Numbered from the stretch's first letter, positions 26,161 to 35,448 are shown. The stretch: 64,000 bases of DNA from Pleurocapsa sp. PCC 7319 (GCF_000332195.1 NZ_KB235922.1:2763322-2827321); one strand, 5' to 3'. Notes: generated from the sequence alone by a model not told the origin. A program made the numbers and translations.

Positions 26161-27378
26161 ATGCAAACTCTGGATACTCCTAATCTTACTAATACGACAG
26201 CTTTTGATACTACTATTCACAGAAGAAAAACTCGTGCTGTCAAAGTTGGTGATATAACTATCGGCGGTGGCAATCCTGTGGTAGTGCAGTCGATGATTAA
26301 TGAAGATACTTTAGATATCGATGGCTCAGTGGCAGCAATTCGGCGTTTGCATGAGATTGGCTGTGAAATTGTGCGGGTGACAGTTCCCAGTATGGCTCAT
26401 GCCAAAGCTTTGGCAGAAATCAAACAAAAACTAGCTCAGACGTATCAGCCAGTTCCTTTAGTTGCCGATGTCCATCACAATGGGATGAAAATTGCTTTGG
26501 AAGTTGCCAAGCACGTTGATAAAGTAAGGATTAATCCAGGATTATATGTTTTTGAAAAACCCAAAAGCGATCGCACTGAATATACTCCGACTGAATTTGC
26601 CGAAATTGGCGATAAAATTCGCGAGACTCTGGAACCATTAGTTGTTTCCTTACGTGACCAAGGTAAAGCAATGCGAATCGGGGTCAATCATGGTTCTTTA
26701 TCTGAAAGAATGCTCTTTACCTATGGAGATACTCCAGAGGGAATGGTAGAGTCAGCACTAGAATTTATCAAAATTTGTGAATCTCTTGATTTTTACAATA
26801 TCGTTCTTTCGCTCAAGGCTTCTCGCGTCCCTGTAATGCTGGCAGCTTATCGTCTCATGGTACAAAGAATGAACGAATTAGGCATGGAATATCCTTTGCA
26901 CTTAGGCGTTACCGAAGCTGGAGATGGTGAATACGGCAGAATTAAGTCTACTGCTGGTATCGGTACCTTGTTAGCTCAGGGCATTGGCGATACTATACGT
27001 GTCTCATTGACCGAATCTCCTGAAAAAGAAATTCCTGTCTGCTATAGCATTCTCCAGGCTTTGGGACTGCGTAAAACTATGGTGGAATATGTAGCTTGTC
27101 CCTCTTGTGGTCGTACTCTCTTTAATTTGGAAGAAGTGCTACACAAAGTCCGTGAAGCTACTAAACATCTGACAGGTTTAGACATTGCCGTTATGGGTTG
27201 TATTGTAAATGGTCCTGGAGAAATGGCTGATGCTGACTATGGGTATGTAGGTAAACAACCTGGCTATATTTCTCTTTACCGTGGTCGCGAAGAAATTAAA
27301 AAAGTCCCTGAAGACCAGGGGGTTAAAGAATTAATTAATCTAATTAAGGCTGATGATCGTTGGGTAGAACCCGAGTAA
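26161..27378 (+). CDS. ispG: (E)-4-hydroxy-3-methylbut-2-enyl-diphosphate synthase
   Basis: 405 aa [4Fe-4S] enzyme of the plastid-type MEP isoprenoid pathway, converting MEcPP to HMBPP; in cyanobacteria electrons come from ferredoxin. The barrel domain has [35 protein letters not shown] and [17 protein letters not shown]. The cluster ligands are CPSCGRTLF and GCIVNGPGE (three Cys and one Glu) near the C-terminus. The length is normal and the start is ATG 26161. It provides the precursor for carotenoid and phytol chains, to which the geranylgeranyl-reductase-like gene at 31.4 kb may relate. Confidence 0.96.
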   Translation: MQTLDTPNLTNTTAFDTTIHRRKTRAVKVGDITIGGGNPVVVQSMINEDTLDIDGSVAAIRRLHEIGCEIVRVTVPSMAHAKALAEIKQKLAQTYQPVPLVADVHHNGMKIALEVAKHVDKVRINPGLYVFEKPKSDRTEYTPTEFAEIGDKIRETLEPLVVSLRDQGKAMRIGVNHGSLSERMLFTYGDTPEGMVESALEFIKICESLDFYNIVLSLKASRVPVMLAAYRLMVQRMNELGMEYPLHLGVTEAGDGEYGRIKSTAGIGTLLAQGIGDTIRVSLTESPEKEIPVCYSILQALGLRKTMVEYVACPSCGRTLFNLEEVLHKVREATKHLTGLDIAVMGCIVNGPGEMADADYGYVGKQPGYISLYRGREEIKKVPEDQGVKELINLIKADDRWVEPE

Positions 27379-27450
27379 CTTTAAGATTATTGATCGCTGT
27401 AGTATTTTGCCAAAAGCATTTGAAAGTTATTTCGGTAATTTTTTAAAATC

Positions 27451-27508
27451 ACTGATGTTACCCAGTTACTAAAACTCTTAAAATCTTTTTTAGCTGCGTA
27501 ACATCAGT
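27451..27508. repeat. 58-bp perfect-ended inverted repeat (MITE-like)
   Basis: ACTGATGTTAC (27451-27461) and GTAACATCAGT (27498-27508) are perfect 11-bp inverted ends around 36 bases, in the gap between ispG and the CBS gene. The interior also pairs weakly (TAAAAC / TTTTTA). It could be a tiny MITE, an IS end pair, or an ispG transcription terminator hairpin. Confidence 0.5.
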
Positions 27509-27609
27509 TAGTCAATCTGCCTCAGATCACACAAGAATAATAGTGTTGATAATTAAGGTTGAATAGTTATTTATGGCACATATTTTTATTCAACCAATTA
27601 TTGTCACTA

Positions 27610-28053
27610 ATGAAGCTATTAGACTATAAACAAACGCCCTCTGTTGCTGCCTTAATGCAGCCATTTCCCTACTTTGCTGAATCCGATAGTTCAGTAGTGC
27701 AGATTCGAGAATTGATGAAAAGCCACAATATTCGTCATGTACCGATCATGCAAAATGAGAGTGTTGTAGGCATTATTTCAGAACGAGATCTCTGTAGGTT
27801 AGATAATTCGGCAACTGTGGTGCCTATTACTGAAGAAATTCCCGTTCGTAATGTCATGACTCTTAATCCCTATGTTGTTGAAATTGATACACCTTTAAAA
27901 ATTGTAATTTTTGAAATGACCAAGCGTAAGATAGGTGCTGCAGTCATTATTAGTGCTGGTAAGCTGGCAGGTATTATTACTGTTATAGATATCTGTCGCG
28001 CTTTGGGAGAATTACTACCCACTCTAGGATATTCAAATGAAAGCATTTTCTAA
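27610..28053 (+). CDS. CBS-domain protein
   Basis: 147 aa from ATG 27610 (MKLLDYKQTPSVAALMQP); a TTG-started extension from 27559 is less likely. It consists of two tandem CBS domains. The first has SDSSVVQIRELMKSHNIRHVP and VVGIISERDL; the second has VRNVMTLNPYVVEIDTPLKI and LAGIITVIDICRAL. CBS pairs bind adenosine nucleotides or SAM and regulate partner proteins; stand-alone ones act as soluble sensors. No partner domain or operon gene is present, so its target is unknown. Confidence 0.9.
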   Translation: MKLLDYKQTPSVAALMQPFPYFAESDSSVVQIRELMKSHNIRHVPIMQNESVVGIISERDLCRLDNSATVVPITEEIPVRNVMTLNPYVVEIDTPLKIVIFEMTKRKIGAAVIISAGKLAGIITVIDICRALGELLPTLGYSNESIF

Positions 28054-28177
28054 ATATTAGAGCAATTTTGGTACAAGAAGATTTATAGCGAGCGATCACA
28101 GCGATAACGTACTATACCATTCCATACTAGAGCGAGACAATTCGGGCAGGGTCGATTTATATACCTGTTTATAATTA

Positions 28178-29065
28178 ATGATTATTTTGAGTTTAGTATG
28201 TGCCCTAGCCTTTGCTAGTGGCGGATTTTCTGGTAAATATCTTGCAGCTATTGGAATTACATCCGATAATGCTCTCAAGAATCATCAAAAGCTTTTGGTG
28301 GGCTTACTAATCGTGATCGTGCCTGTTTTAGGTATATTAGTAATTCTCGATAAATTTCATCTTACTTTTCTATTACCAAAGATTTTTCCACCCACAATAT
28401 TGATTTATTTGGCAGGTTATTTCCACGAAATTATTGTGGGGATGGGATGTTTCTTTCTAGGACTGTTATTATTCTTAGAACTAGGAAATAAACGTTTTCG
28501 ACCAAAAATGGTTCAATTGTTAACCGCAGTTGCCGCAATCTCTTTTTCCCTCAGTATTTTGCTCTTTTTTCTTCAGCCTGTGCAAGCACTTGTTGCTCAA
28601 CCAAAAATAATCAATGGCATTGTAATGCAAACTACTCCCTACACTTGCTCTCCTGCCAGTATTGCCACCCTAGCTCGTTATACGAAACGATATCCTAATC
28701 TCACGGAGAAAAACGTAGTAAAGTTAACGAAAACGAATCGTTTTGGCACAACTACTCTATCGGAAATCAGAGCGATGTCCAAGTTAGGCTTAAATCCTCA
28801 ATATCGCCATAATTTGACTATCGATGATTTAATTGCTCTAAATAAACCTGCTTTGTTGCATGTTAAAGAGAAAAAGAAAACTGGTAAAGGTGTCAGATTT
28901 TCTCACGCTGTTGCTTTCTTATCGATTAATCCGCAAAAAGAATTGATCTTAATTGGCAACCCACTCTATGGCATTCAAATCAAAACCTATCGTGATTTCG
29001 AGCAATATTGGTTTGGGGAAGCAATTTTAGTAAATTTAGATAAAATACGTCCTTCGATAAGTTAA
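28178..29065 (+). CDS. membrane protein with a C39-like cysteine peptidase domain
   Basis: 295 aa. The N-terminal half has about four to five hydrophobic segments (for example LLVGLLIVIVPVLGILVIL and MGCFFLGLLLFLEL). The C-terminal half (from about residue 145) resembles peptidase C39: TTPYTCSPASIATLARY with the likely catalytic Cys, RFSHAVAFLSI with the His, and LIGNPLYG where the third residue lies. Classical C39 domains are N-terminal parts of bacteriocin ABC exporters and cleave double-glycine leaders. Here there is no ATPase, and the order is membrane part first. Whether the domain faces outside, and what it cuts, is unknown. No leader-peptide substrate gene is seen nearby. Confidence 0.75.
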   Translation: MIILSLVCALAFASGGFSGKYLAAIGITSDNALKNHQKLLVGLLIVIVPVLGILVILDKFHLTFLLPKIFPPTILIYLAGYFHEIIVGMGCFFLGLLLFLELGNKRFRPKMVQLLTAVAAISFSLSILLFFLQPVQALVAQPKIINGIVMQTTPYTCSPASIATLARYTKRYPNLTEKNVVKLTKTNRFGTTTLSEIRAMSKLGLNPQYRHNLTIDDLIALNKPALLHVKEKKKTGKGVRFSHAVAFLSINPQKELILIGNPLYGIQIKTYRDFEQYWFGEAILVNLDKIRPSIS

Positions 29066-29089
29066 CCAGCAAGGCTCATCCCAGACATA

Positions 29090-29260
29090 GACAATTTAGT
29101 ATTTATTGAACCTCCCATCGCGGGACGCGAGGGATTCCCATATAGACTCACGACTATGCCGAAGCACCCGCCAGAACGCCATCACTGGGCTGTTTAATTA
29201 CGGTAGTTCCTACCGCGATATTTTCTAAACCTCTATTTCTCACTACTTCTGCTGCTGCCA
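29090..29260 (-). ncRNA. predicted omega (guide) RNA at the TnpB element right end
   Basis: By analogy with characterised IS200/IS605 elements, the guide RNA is transcribed in the same sense as tnpB (minus strand). It overlaps the tnpB 3' coding end and finishes at the right-end stem-loop GCGTCCCGCG, with its guide taken from the flank beyond about 29106. This is placed by homology and not from a detected promoter; the limits are approximate. Confidence 0.35.
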
Positions 29261-30465
29261 CATCCCTGTTCTGAACGTATCCGCATTCAGGGCAAGAATG
29301 TATTCTTACGCTCAAATCCTTTTTTCCTGTATGAGTTCCACAATTGGAGCATATTTGAGATGTAAAATCTTTATTTACTTTGGCAAAATAGGTGTCTGTT
29401 TTCAAGCAAACATACTCAAGAATCTTGAAAAATTGACCTAATCCCATGTCTAAAGATTGCTTGCCAAACAAGCCTCTACTCCATAAGACAAAGTTAATAT
29501 CTTCGACAAATATCATTCCGACTCCATCACATAGTTGATATGCCAAGTTGAAGTGATATTCTTTTCGTCTGTTTGCTACAGCTTCATGAAGTAATGCAAT
29601 ACGATGGTTTAGTTGCTTCCATTTATTAGAACCTTTTTTCTTATTCTTTAGCTTTTTTTGTAGTAATTTAATCTTACGCAGAGCTTTATCTAAGAATGAG
29701 GGTCGAGTAAGTACTAGCCCATCGGAAGTTGAAATCATGCTCTCAATACCCGCATCAATACCGATAGCATGACCATGAGGTATTGGTTTGACAATATCCA
29801 CATCTAGTTCAATCATTAAATTGGCATAGTAACCACTAGCTTTTTTAATAATTTGTACTTGCTTAATTTTGAATCCTTCTGGTATATCTCTTGACTTTCT
29901 AAACTTAATTAATTTAAGCAAAGGCATCTTGAGGTACTTATCTTCTACTGATATCTTGCCCAAAATGTTAAAAGATCGGGCTTTGTTCTTGTATCGAGGG
30001 AAACCCATACCCTTGCTCTTCATATCATTGAACGCTCTGTCTAGCTTTCGCAATGTTTGTTGCATAGCCTGAGCATTACCTGATTTCAGAAAAGCGTTGG
30101 CTTTCTTAGCCTTAGTTAACTCAGCCGACTGAGTATGATAATTAGGGTAATCAAATGGTTCAACAATATACTCATGAAACAGAGAACATTGGTTTACCTT
30201 ACAGCTACGACTGTTATACCAAAGTTTACGCACATACAACGCATGATTCCAGACCGCTCTACAAACATCTAAATTGTGTTCAATTATTTCTATTTGTTTG
30301 GTTGTTGGCTGTATTTTGTAGTTGTATGTAAGATTAAGCATTTCGACCAAGATGCTATATTGTTTAGTCATTTTACAATATACTTGTCCGTTTTGTAAAA
30401 CAAAGTAAGATTAACTTACAACTAACCCGTGATTCATCCCTGCGCGGGACGCGAGGGTCTTCTCA
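29106..30465 (-). mobile_element. IS200/IS605-superfamily element with TnpB only (IS1341 type)
   Basis: tnpB (29154-30341, minus) is flanked by matching stem-loop sequences. On the plus strand GCGGGACGCGAGGG occurs at about 29120-29133 (right end, behind the tnpB stop) and again at about 30444-30457 (left end). On the minus strand each folds as CCCTCGCG...CGCG-AGGG/TGGG. TTGAA at 29106 (TTCAA on the minus strand) after the stem is a plausible right cleavage site. No tnpA transposase is present, so movement would need TnpA in trans. The left boundary is approximate. Confidence 0.75.
29154..30341 (-). CDS. tnpB: TnpB, RNA-guided nuclease of an IS605-type element
   Basis: 395 aa from ATG 30341 (MLNLTYNYKIQPTTKQIEI); ten further in-frame codons upstream are less likely. 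TnpB proteins are the ancestors of Cas12 and cut DNA guided by a transposon-end RNA. The RuvC acidic residues are visible: AIGIDAGIESM (Asp), MIFVEDINF (Glu) and CGYVQNRDVAAAEV (Asp). The zinc ribbon CSNCGTHTGKKD...CPECG is complete. No frame defect is seen, so the nuclease may be active. The guide (omega) RNA is expected to overlap the 3' end of the gene and run through the right-end stem at about 29106-29150. Confidence 0.92.
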   Translation of the reverse strand: MLNLTYNYKIQPTTKQIEIIEHNLDVCRAVWNHALYVRKLWYNSRSCKVNQCSLFHEYIVEPFDYPNYHTQSAELTKAKKANAFLKSGNAQAMQQTLRKLDRAFNDMKSKGMGFPRYKNKARSFNILGKISVEDKYLKMPLLKLIKFRKSRDIPEGFKIKQVQIIKKASGYYANLMIELDVDIVKPIPHGHAIGIDAGIESMISTSDGLVLTRPSFLDKALRKIKLLQKKLKNKKKGSNKWKQLNHRIALLHEAVANRRKEYHFNLAYQLCDGVGMIFVEDINFVLWSRGLFGKQSLDMGLGQFFKILEYVCLKTDTYFAKVNKDFTSQICSNCGTHTGKKDLSVRIHSCPECGYVQNRDVAAAEVVRNRGLENIAVGTTVIKQPSDGVLAGASA

Positions 30466-30515
30466 CGTAGAATGATAAAGTTAAATCATTTTAACCGTTA
30501 ACATACTTTACTTGC

Positions 30516-31403
30516 ATGCAGTTAATTACAGGCAAAACTAAGCTCTTAGGAATTATTGGCGATCCAGTAGAACATTCTTTATCTCCTGTGATGCATAATT
30601 CAGCAATCGCCAGCTTAAATTTAGACTATGTTTATGTACCTCTGCCCGTAAAAAAGGGAGATTTAGAAAGAGCGATCGCCGGATTTAGTGCTATTGATTT
30701 AGTAGGATTCAGCATCACTATTCCCCACAAACAAGATATCATTCCTCTGCTGACGGAAATTTCCGATGATGCAGCCAATATTGGAGCTGTTAATACAGTT
30801 TGGCGTACTGCTTCAGGTTGGAAAGGAACAAATACTGATGTAGTAGGATTTGTTGCTCCCTTAAAAACTATGTCCCAAGATTGGTCTAAGTTAACCCCCG
30901 TAATTCTAGGCAATGGAGGCGCAGCCAGAGCAGTGGTTACTGGTTTAGTTAATCTGGGGTGTCAAGAAATTCACGTTGTGGGACGCAACCCGGATAGGCT
31001 AGCCAGATTCTATGAAAGTTGGCAAGATGCCCCTGCCATTCGTTCTATCCTCAAAATCCATAATTGGGATAACTTGAGTAGTTTACTGCCTGCTACGGAC
31101 TTATTAGTTAATACCACTCCAGTGGGAATGTCTCCCCATGTAGATGCTTCGCCGATTGATGCCAATTTAATGCAGAAATTGAAATCTAGGGCGATCGCTT
31201 ATGATTTAATCTATACTCCCAACCCCACCCAGTTTCTTAAACTAGCCCAAGCTCAGGGGGCAACAGCGATCAATGGGCTAGAAATGCTGGTTCAACAGGG
31301 AGTAGCTGCCCTAGAAATTTGGTTACAGCAGCCACCTCCCGTGTCAGTGATGCGAAACTCACTCAAGGAGTACTTAGGACTGAAGACTATAGATAACCAG
31401 TAA
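30516..31403 (+). CDS. aroE: shikimate dehydrogenase
   Basis: 295 aa; reduces 3-dehydroshikimate to shikimate with NADPH in aromatic amino acid and quinone precursor synthesis. The N-terminal domain has GIIGDPVEHSLSPVMHN, and FSITIPHKQDI with the catalytic Lys. GAVNTVWRTASGWKGTNTD carries the catalytic Asp. The Rossmann part has LGNGGAARAV and NTTPVGM, and the C-terminus NGLEMLVQQG. The start is ATG 30516. It is downstream of the TnpB element's left end by about 50 bp, so the insertion lies just upstream of its promoter region. Confidence 0.95.
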   Translation: MQLITGKTKLLGIIGDPVEHSLSPVMHNSAIASLNLDYVYVPLPVKKGDLERAIAGFSAIDLVGFSITIPHKQDIIPLLTEISDDAANIGAVNTVWRTASGWKGTNTDVVGFVAPLKTMSQDWSKLTPVILGNGGAARAVVTGLVNLGCQEIHVVGRNPDRLARFYESWQDAPAIRSILKIHNWDNLSSLLPATDLLVNTTPVGMSPHVDASPIDANLMQKLKSRAIAYDLIYTPNPTQFLKLAQAQGATAINGLEMLVQQGVAALEIWLQQPPPVSVMRNSLKEYLGLKTIDNQ

Positions 31404-31424
31404 CCAGTAATCAGTAATCATTTT

Positions 31425-32555
31425 TTAGCCTATTCCAGGAATAAACTTCAATTTTTGTGTGGCTGTCTCGGCAATTTGAGCATAGCTTAGTTCTCCACAG
31501 AGAATTTTACCCATTAATCGACCAGCAGCAGGGCGTTTTACCCCAAGTTTATAGGCAATTTTAGGTGCTTTAAAAAATAAACCGGCAAGAAAATCAGCTT
31601 TGGCAAGATTATTTCCCCATTCTTGTTGAATAATCTCTGTATAGTCTCCTAGAGCATCGGCATTACCTGTAATGGCACTACTAACTGCTTCTGCTGCTTT
31701 AATTCCAGTAAACATAGCTGGTCGAATACCTTCTCCAATTAAGGGATCGACAATTCCCGCTGCTTCCCCAACTAATAAAGCGCGATCGCTATGTAAAATA
31801 CGATCTTGTTGCCATAGGTTGAGAGGATGTTCTGTATATTGACCCTGGCTAGGATCTAAATCAAATAGTTCTGCATATTTAGTTAATTGCTTTTTTAGTT
31901 CATCGGCTTTACCTTTCGGATTACGGACATAAGCTGCACTTAAGGAATAACCATCGGCTTTGGGAAAACACCACATAAAACCATTTTTCAGCGAACCAAA
32001 ATCAAAAAATGCCATGGTTTTGCGGCGATCGCTAACTTCTCCAGGCACTTGTAAACTTGCGGCTGCAATTGTTTGAGGAGCATCAAATCCCAGTAATTTT
32101 GCCACCATACTATTAGCACCATCTGCCGCAATTAAATATTTACCTGTAAATGCTCCATTGTTAGTATCAACTTGCCAACTATCTCCTTGTAAAGTGACAT
32201 TTGTTACTTCTGTGCCATCTTTAAATTCAACTCCTTGACTTGTAGCTTGCTCCATCAAAAAGCTATCAAATTGATCTCTCTGTACCATCCACATTGGGGT
32301 CACATTTTTCAGCCGCACTTCAGCAGGATCGCCCATCTTAAAAGTGTATTTAACCTCAGAGACGTTATTTTGCACTACAGGAGAAAAATCAAAATCAAAC
32401 CATTCAGCGATCGCCGGGGAAACTCCACCACCACAAGATTTAGCACGGGGAAAAGAATTTTTTTCAATTACTAAAATCGAATGTCCTTTTTTGGCCAAGT
32501 GATAAGCCGCACTCGCTCCAGCAGGACCTGCACCTACAATAATACAGTCAAACAT
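31425..32555 (-). CDS. geranylgeranyl-reductase-family flavoprotein
   Basis: 376 aa. The FAD-binding motif is at the very start (CIIVGAGPAGASAAYHLA), then CGGGVSP typical of the geranylgeranyl reductase family, the LIAADGANSMVAKLLG segment, and LLVGEAAGIVDPLIGEGIRPA, the conserved FAD ribityl site. This family reduces isoprenoid double bonds, e.g. in the phytyl chain, but also includes hydroxylases and reductases of unknown role. It appears distinct from ChlP, which has a longer sequence; the true substrate is not known. It is convergent with aroE with 21 bp between. Confidence 0.88.
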   Translation of the reverse strand: MFDCIIVGAGPAGASAAYHLAKKGHSILVIEKNSFPRAKSCGGGVSPAIAEWFDFDFSPVVQNNVSEVKYTFKMGDPAEVRLKNVTPMWMVQRDQFDSFLMEQATSQGVEFKDGTEVTNVTLQGDSWQVDTNNGAFTGKYLIAADGANSMVAKLLGFDAPQTIAAASLQVPGEVSDRRKTMAFFDFGSLKNGFMWCFPKADGYSLSAAYVRNPKGKADELKKQLTKYAELFDLDPSQGQYTEHPLNLWQQDRILHSDRALLVGEAAGIVDPLIGEGIRPAMFTGIKAAEAVSSAITGNADALGDYTEIIQQEWGNNLAKADFLAGLFFKAPKIAYKLGVKRPAAGRLMGKILCGELSYAQIAETATQKLKFIPGIG

Positions 32556-32729
32556 AAAAGGTAATACCTTGCAAAATAAAGATTGTTTTTAAACCTTTAA
32601 CACATTAAATGAAGCAAAATAGATACACAATCTATATCCATACAGTATTTCTTATACTTTACTCATTGGTTGATATTTACAGTTGATAGCTGATAGCCAT
32701 GAATCATCGGTCAATCATTTTTTCATTAA

Positions 32730-34352
32730 TCAATCTGGCTGTAAACCAGAACCTACAGGAGCAATAGAGTTTAGTTTCAGCTCAGGCATATCCTGTTCAA
32801 TCTGACGGAGATTCCATTCATTTTTGAATAGCAGTACAGGTCTACCCCAATTATCCTTGACAGCGATCGCATTAAAAATTCGACCCGCTTTTTCTAAGGC
32901 ATCCCAGCCCCCATGAACCCAGCGAGCTACGCTATAGGGTAATGGTTCAATTCTCGTCTCAACATTGTATTCGTTTTGCAAACGAAATTGAACTACTTCG
33001 ATCTGTAATTGTCCTACCGCAGCCAAGATGGGATCGCGTTTAAAGTCATCGGTGGAATACATGACCTGGATCGCACCTTCTTCACGCAATTCGGTAATCC
33101 CTTTCTGGAATTGTTTAAATTTTGAAGGATTAGGATTCTTGAGATAAGCAAATATTTCAGGAGAAAAACAGGGAATTCCTTCATACTCTATTTTTTTGCC
33201 GTTATAAATCGTATCCCCGATCGCAAATACCCCAGGATTATTTAAACCAATGATATCCCCTGGATATGCCTCATCTAGGGATTCTCTCCCCTGAGCAAAT
33301 AGTTTTTGTGGACGAGAAAGACGCACGGTTTTACCAGAACGAGCGTGTTGTACTGTCATGTCTTTTTCAAACTTACCCGTACAGACTCGCACGAAAGCCA
33401 CGCGATCGCGATGTTTGGGGTCCATATTTGCCTGAAGTTTGAATACAAACCCCGTAAATTCTTCGTAGGTAGGTTCAATTACGCCGATGGAAGATTTGTG
33501 AGATTCTGGCTGTTGAGCATACTCTAAAAAAGCTTTAAGAAATAACTCGACCCCAAAGTTAGTCATGGCACTACCAAAGAAAATTGGAGTCATTTTCCCT
33601 GCATGAACCTGTTCTAGGTCGAATTCTGCGCCAATCTCATCCAGTATTTCTAATTCTTCTTTGAGCTGATAGTAAAGCTCTTGTTCGAGGTATTCCTCAA
33701 TGCGAGGATCTCCCAATTCAATCACAGTATCTTGAGCTGCTTTACTACCGTGAGAGCGACGTTCAAATAAATGTATTTTCCGTTCACGGCGATCAAATAC
33801 TCCCTTAAAGCGGTCGCCCATGCCAATCGGCCAATTTACAGCATAGGTCTGTAAGCCTAATTCCTGCTCAATTTCGTCAATTAGTTCAAAAGCTTCTCTT
33901 CCTGGACGATCTAACTTATTGACAAAAGTAAATATTGGCAGCGATCGTAACTGACATACTTCAAACAGCTTGCGGGTTTGTGGCTCTAGACCCTTGGCAG
34001 CATCAATCAACATCACCGAATTATCCGCAGCAGCAAGAGTACGATAAGTATCTTCACTAAAGTCTTGGTGTCCGGGGGTATCAAGTAAATTAATCTGGAA
34101 ATTGTTATAGATAAACTGCAACACGGTTGAAGTAATCGAAATACCTCTTTGTTGTTCCATCTCCATCCAATCCGAAGTAGCTTTGCGCTGTGCTCGACGA
34201 GCCTTAACCGCCCCTGCCTCGTGGATTGCACCTCCGTAGAGTAGGAGCTTTTCTGTCAGGGTTGTTTTTCCCGCGTCAGGGTGGGAAATAATAGCAAAAT
34301 TACGACGACTGGATACAGCCTGTTCGATTTCAGTCTGAAGTTCTGCGGGCAT
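32730..34352 (-). CDS. prfC: peptide chain release factor 3
   Basis: 540 aa translational GTPase that helps RF1/RF2 leave the ribosome after termination. The G domain is complete: [15 protein letters not shown] (G1), GISITSTV (G2), [16 protein letters not shown] (G3), [10 protein letters not shown] (G4). A long C-terminal part follows with [18 protein letters not shown]. The length matches bacterial RF3 (about 530). The start is ATG 34352 ([18 protein letters not shown]). No operon partner; it has its own upstream 350-bp spacer. Confidence 0.96.
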   Translation of the reverse strand: MPAELQTEIEQAVSSRRNFAIISHPDAGKTTLTEKLLLYGGAIHEAGAVKARRAQRKATSDWMEMEQQRGISITSTVLQFIYNNFQINLLDTPGHQDFSEDTYRTLAAADNSVMLIDAAKGLEPQTRKLFEVCQLRSLPIFTFVNKLDRPGREAFELIDEIEQELGLQTYAVNWPIGMGDRFKGVFDRRERKIHLFERRSHGSKAAQDTVIELGDPRIEEYLEQELYYQLKEELEILDEIGAEFDLEQVHAGKMTPIFFGSAMTNFGVELFLKAFLEYAQQPESHKSSIGVIEPTYEEFTGFVFKLQANMDPKHRDRVAFVRVCTGKFEKDMTVQHARSGKTVRLSRPQKLFAQGRESLDEAYPGDIIGLNNPGVFAIGDTIYNGKKIEYEGIPCFSPEIFAYLKNPNPSKFKQFQKGITELREEGAIQVMYSTDDFKRDPILAAVGQLQIEVVQFRLQNEYNVETRIEPLPYSVARWVHGGWDALEKAGRIFNAIAVKDNWGRPVLLFKNEWNLRQIEQDMPELKLNSIAPVGSGLQPD

Positions 34353-34425
34353 TGAGTATTAATTACTGGAGCAACAACTGTTTAAGATATTATATCTCTT
34401 GTCAAGGTTCAGATATCTATCTTTA

Positions 34426-34453
34426 AGCTGTCAGCTCTCAGCTGTCAGCTCTC
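34426..34453. repeat. direct repeat of a 14-mer, AGCTGTCAGCTCTC x2
   Basis: Two perfect adjacent copies upstream of prfC, in the 350-bp spacer between prfC and the BrnT/BrnA-type pair. It is one of the many AGCT-rich short repeats in this genome. Confidence 0.8.
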
Positions 34454-34538
34454 AAAATTTAGCAAAGTGAAGTTCTCATCTAGCTGATAACAAAGAAATT
34501 AAAACATCAAAGGCTCTAAATTGGCACAAAATCCATCT

Positions 34539-34673
34539 ATTAAGTAAGTCGGGCTTGAAATAATCAACTACGTTTACTTTTGTAAACCGAGTCAAAGTAC
34601 TTGTCCTAGATAGGATTTAGCTATGTTTACATTTTGAAACCTACGTGAGCTTTTCTACCCTTACCTACTTAAT
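34539..34673. repeat. degenerate inverted repeat (possible decayed MITE)
   Basis: ATTAAGTAAGTCGGG at 34539 and the inverse of ATTAAGTAGGTAAGGG ending at 34673 form imperfect ends about 135 bp apart, with internal GTTTAC/GTAAAC pairs. No gene lies between. The homology of the two ends is partial, so this may be chance. Confidence 0.3.
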
Positions 34674-34700
34674 GGGTGTTAGCTGCTACCTTTTGGTAGA

Positions 34701-34931
34701 TTATCTAGTTGCAAGTTTATCTAAACGTTCAGCAATCCAAAACTTAACTAAAGATTGACGTTCAATCCCCAAACGTTGGGCTTCTTGATCTAATTTTTTT
34801 ATCATCCAAGAAGGGAAACTGACATTAACTTGTTGTTGTTCTAATTCAGGTCTTTTTAAAGTAGATAAATCGAGATACTGAATAATATCTTCACCTTCAT
34901 CAAACTTTTTATCTAATTCTTCAGCTTTCAT
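34701..34931 (-). CDS. antitoxin of the BrnT-type pair (BrnA/CopG-like)
   Basis: 76 aa. The N-terminal half is acidic (LDKKFDEGEDIIQYLDLS) and binds toxin in this family. The C-terminal half is a ribbon-helix-helix-like segment (QVNVSFPSWMIKKLDQEAQR, then LGIERQSLVKFWIAERLDK). It begins at ATG 34931, inside the end of the toxin gene (11-bp overlap), so toxin comes first and antitoxin second as in brnTA operons. Family autoregulation of the operon is expected. Confidence 0.85.
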   Translation of the reverse strand: MKAEELDKKFDEGEDIIQYLDLSTLKRPELEQQQVNVSFPSWMIKKLDQEAQRLGIERQSLVKFWIAERLDKLATR

Positions 34932-35181
34932 ATAACTTTACCTCGTTATCTCTAGACCTTCTAACGGAAATTATGCGAATTTTATTTTCTCGATAAGTAA
35001 TGATTGCTGACCAATGCTTATTATCAATTTTACCAATAACTATAAAACGAAATTCCGTAGTAGTGCGAGCTTTAATTTCAATTCGCTGAGAGTCTTGCCA
35101 TAATATTTGTGCTTCATTGAAATCAATTCCATGCTTGACCTTATTGCTAGAACTTTTGACCAAATCGTAATCAAATTGCAC
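34921..35181 (-). CDS. BrnT-family toxin (RNase-like)
   Basis: 86 aa from GTG 35181. FDYDLVKSSSNKVKHGIDF, with EAQILWQDSQRIEI and then FIVIGKIDNKHWSAIITYRE and RIISVRRSRDNEVKLY, is the BrnT/RelE-like fold pattern: the WxxxK/H-rich N-terminus, the Tyr/Arg in the last strands, and the I-S-x-R-R-x-R end. BrnT toxins inhibit growth by RNA cleavage. It overlaps the antitoxin by 11 bp and lies immediately beside the interrupted GFA gene, within an accessory island. Confidence 0.88.
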   Translation of the reverse strand: MQFDYDLVKSSSNKVKHGIDFNEAQILWQDSQRIEIKARTTTEFRFIVIGKIDNKHWSAIITYRENKIRIISVRRSRDNEVKLYES

Positions 35182-35214
35182 TTTGTTCTCAAAATTAATA
35201 AAGTTTATCCTTGT

Positions 35215-35448
35215 TTACTCGTTAATGCAGTGAACGATCGCTTTATCTGTGGGCATATTTTCATACTGAGGCAAATCATCAGTAATCTGCCACCATTGAG
35301 CTTTGGAATCTGTATAAATATGGAACTCTTGATAGCGATCTAATTTTCCTTCACACCCTGCAATGGGCAAACCGAGTAAATTATCTCGCAAGGGATAAAT
35401 AGTCGCTAGACTTGAACCACAATTTTTACAAAAGGTCTTAATTACATT
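35215..35448 (-). pseudogene. 3' part of a GFA-family gene split by an IS4 element
   Basis: The frame reads NVIKTFCKNCGSSLATIYP, then LPIAGCEGKLDRYQEFHI and ends CINE at 35215. FCKNCGSSL is the last zinc motif of the GFA (glutathione-dependent formaldehyde-activating) fold. The 5' part of the gene is 3 kb away at 38480-38689. If the element 35449-38479 and one 9-bp copy of the target duplication are removed, codons continue Pro-Asn-Val-Ile-Lys-Thr-Phe-Cys in frame, and the whole gene is 144 aa. The gene was therefore intact until the insertion. Confidence 0.9.
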
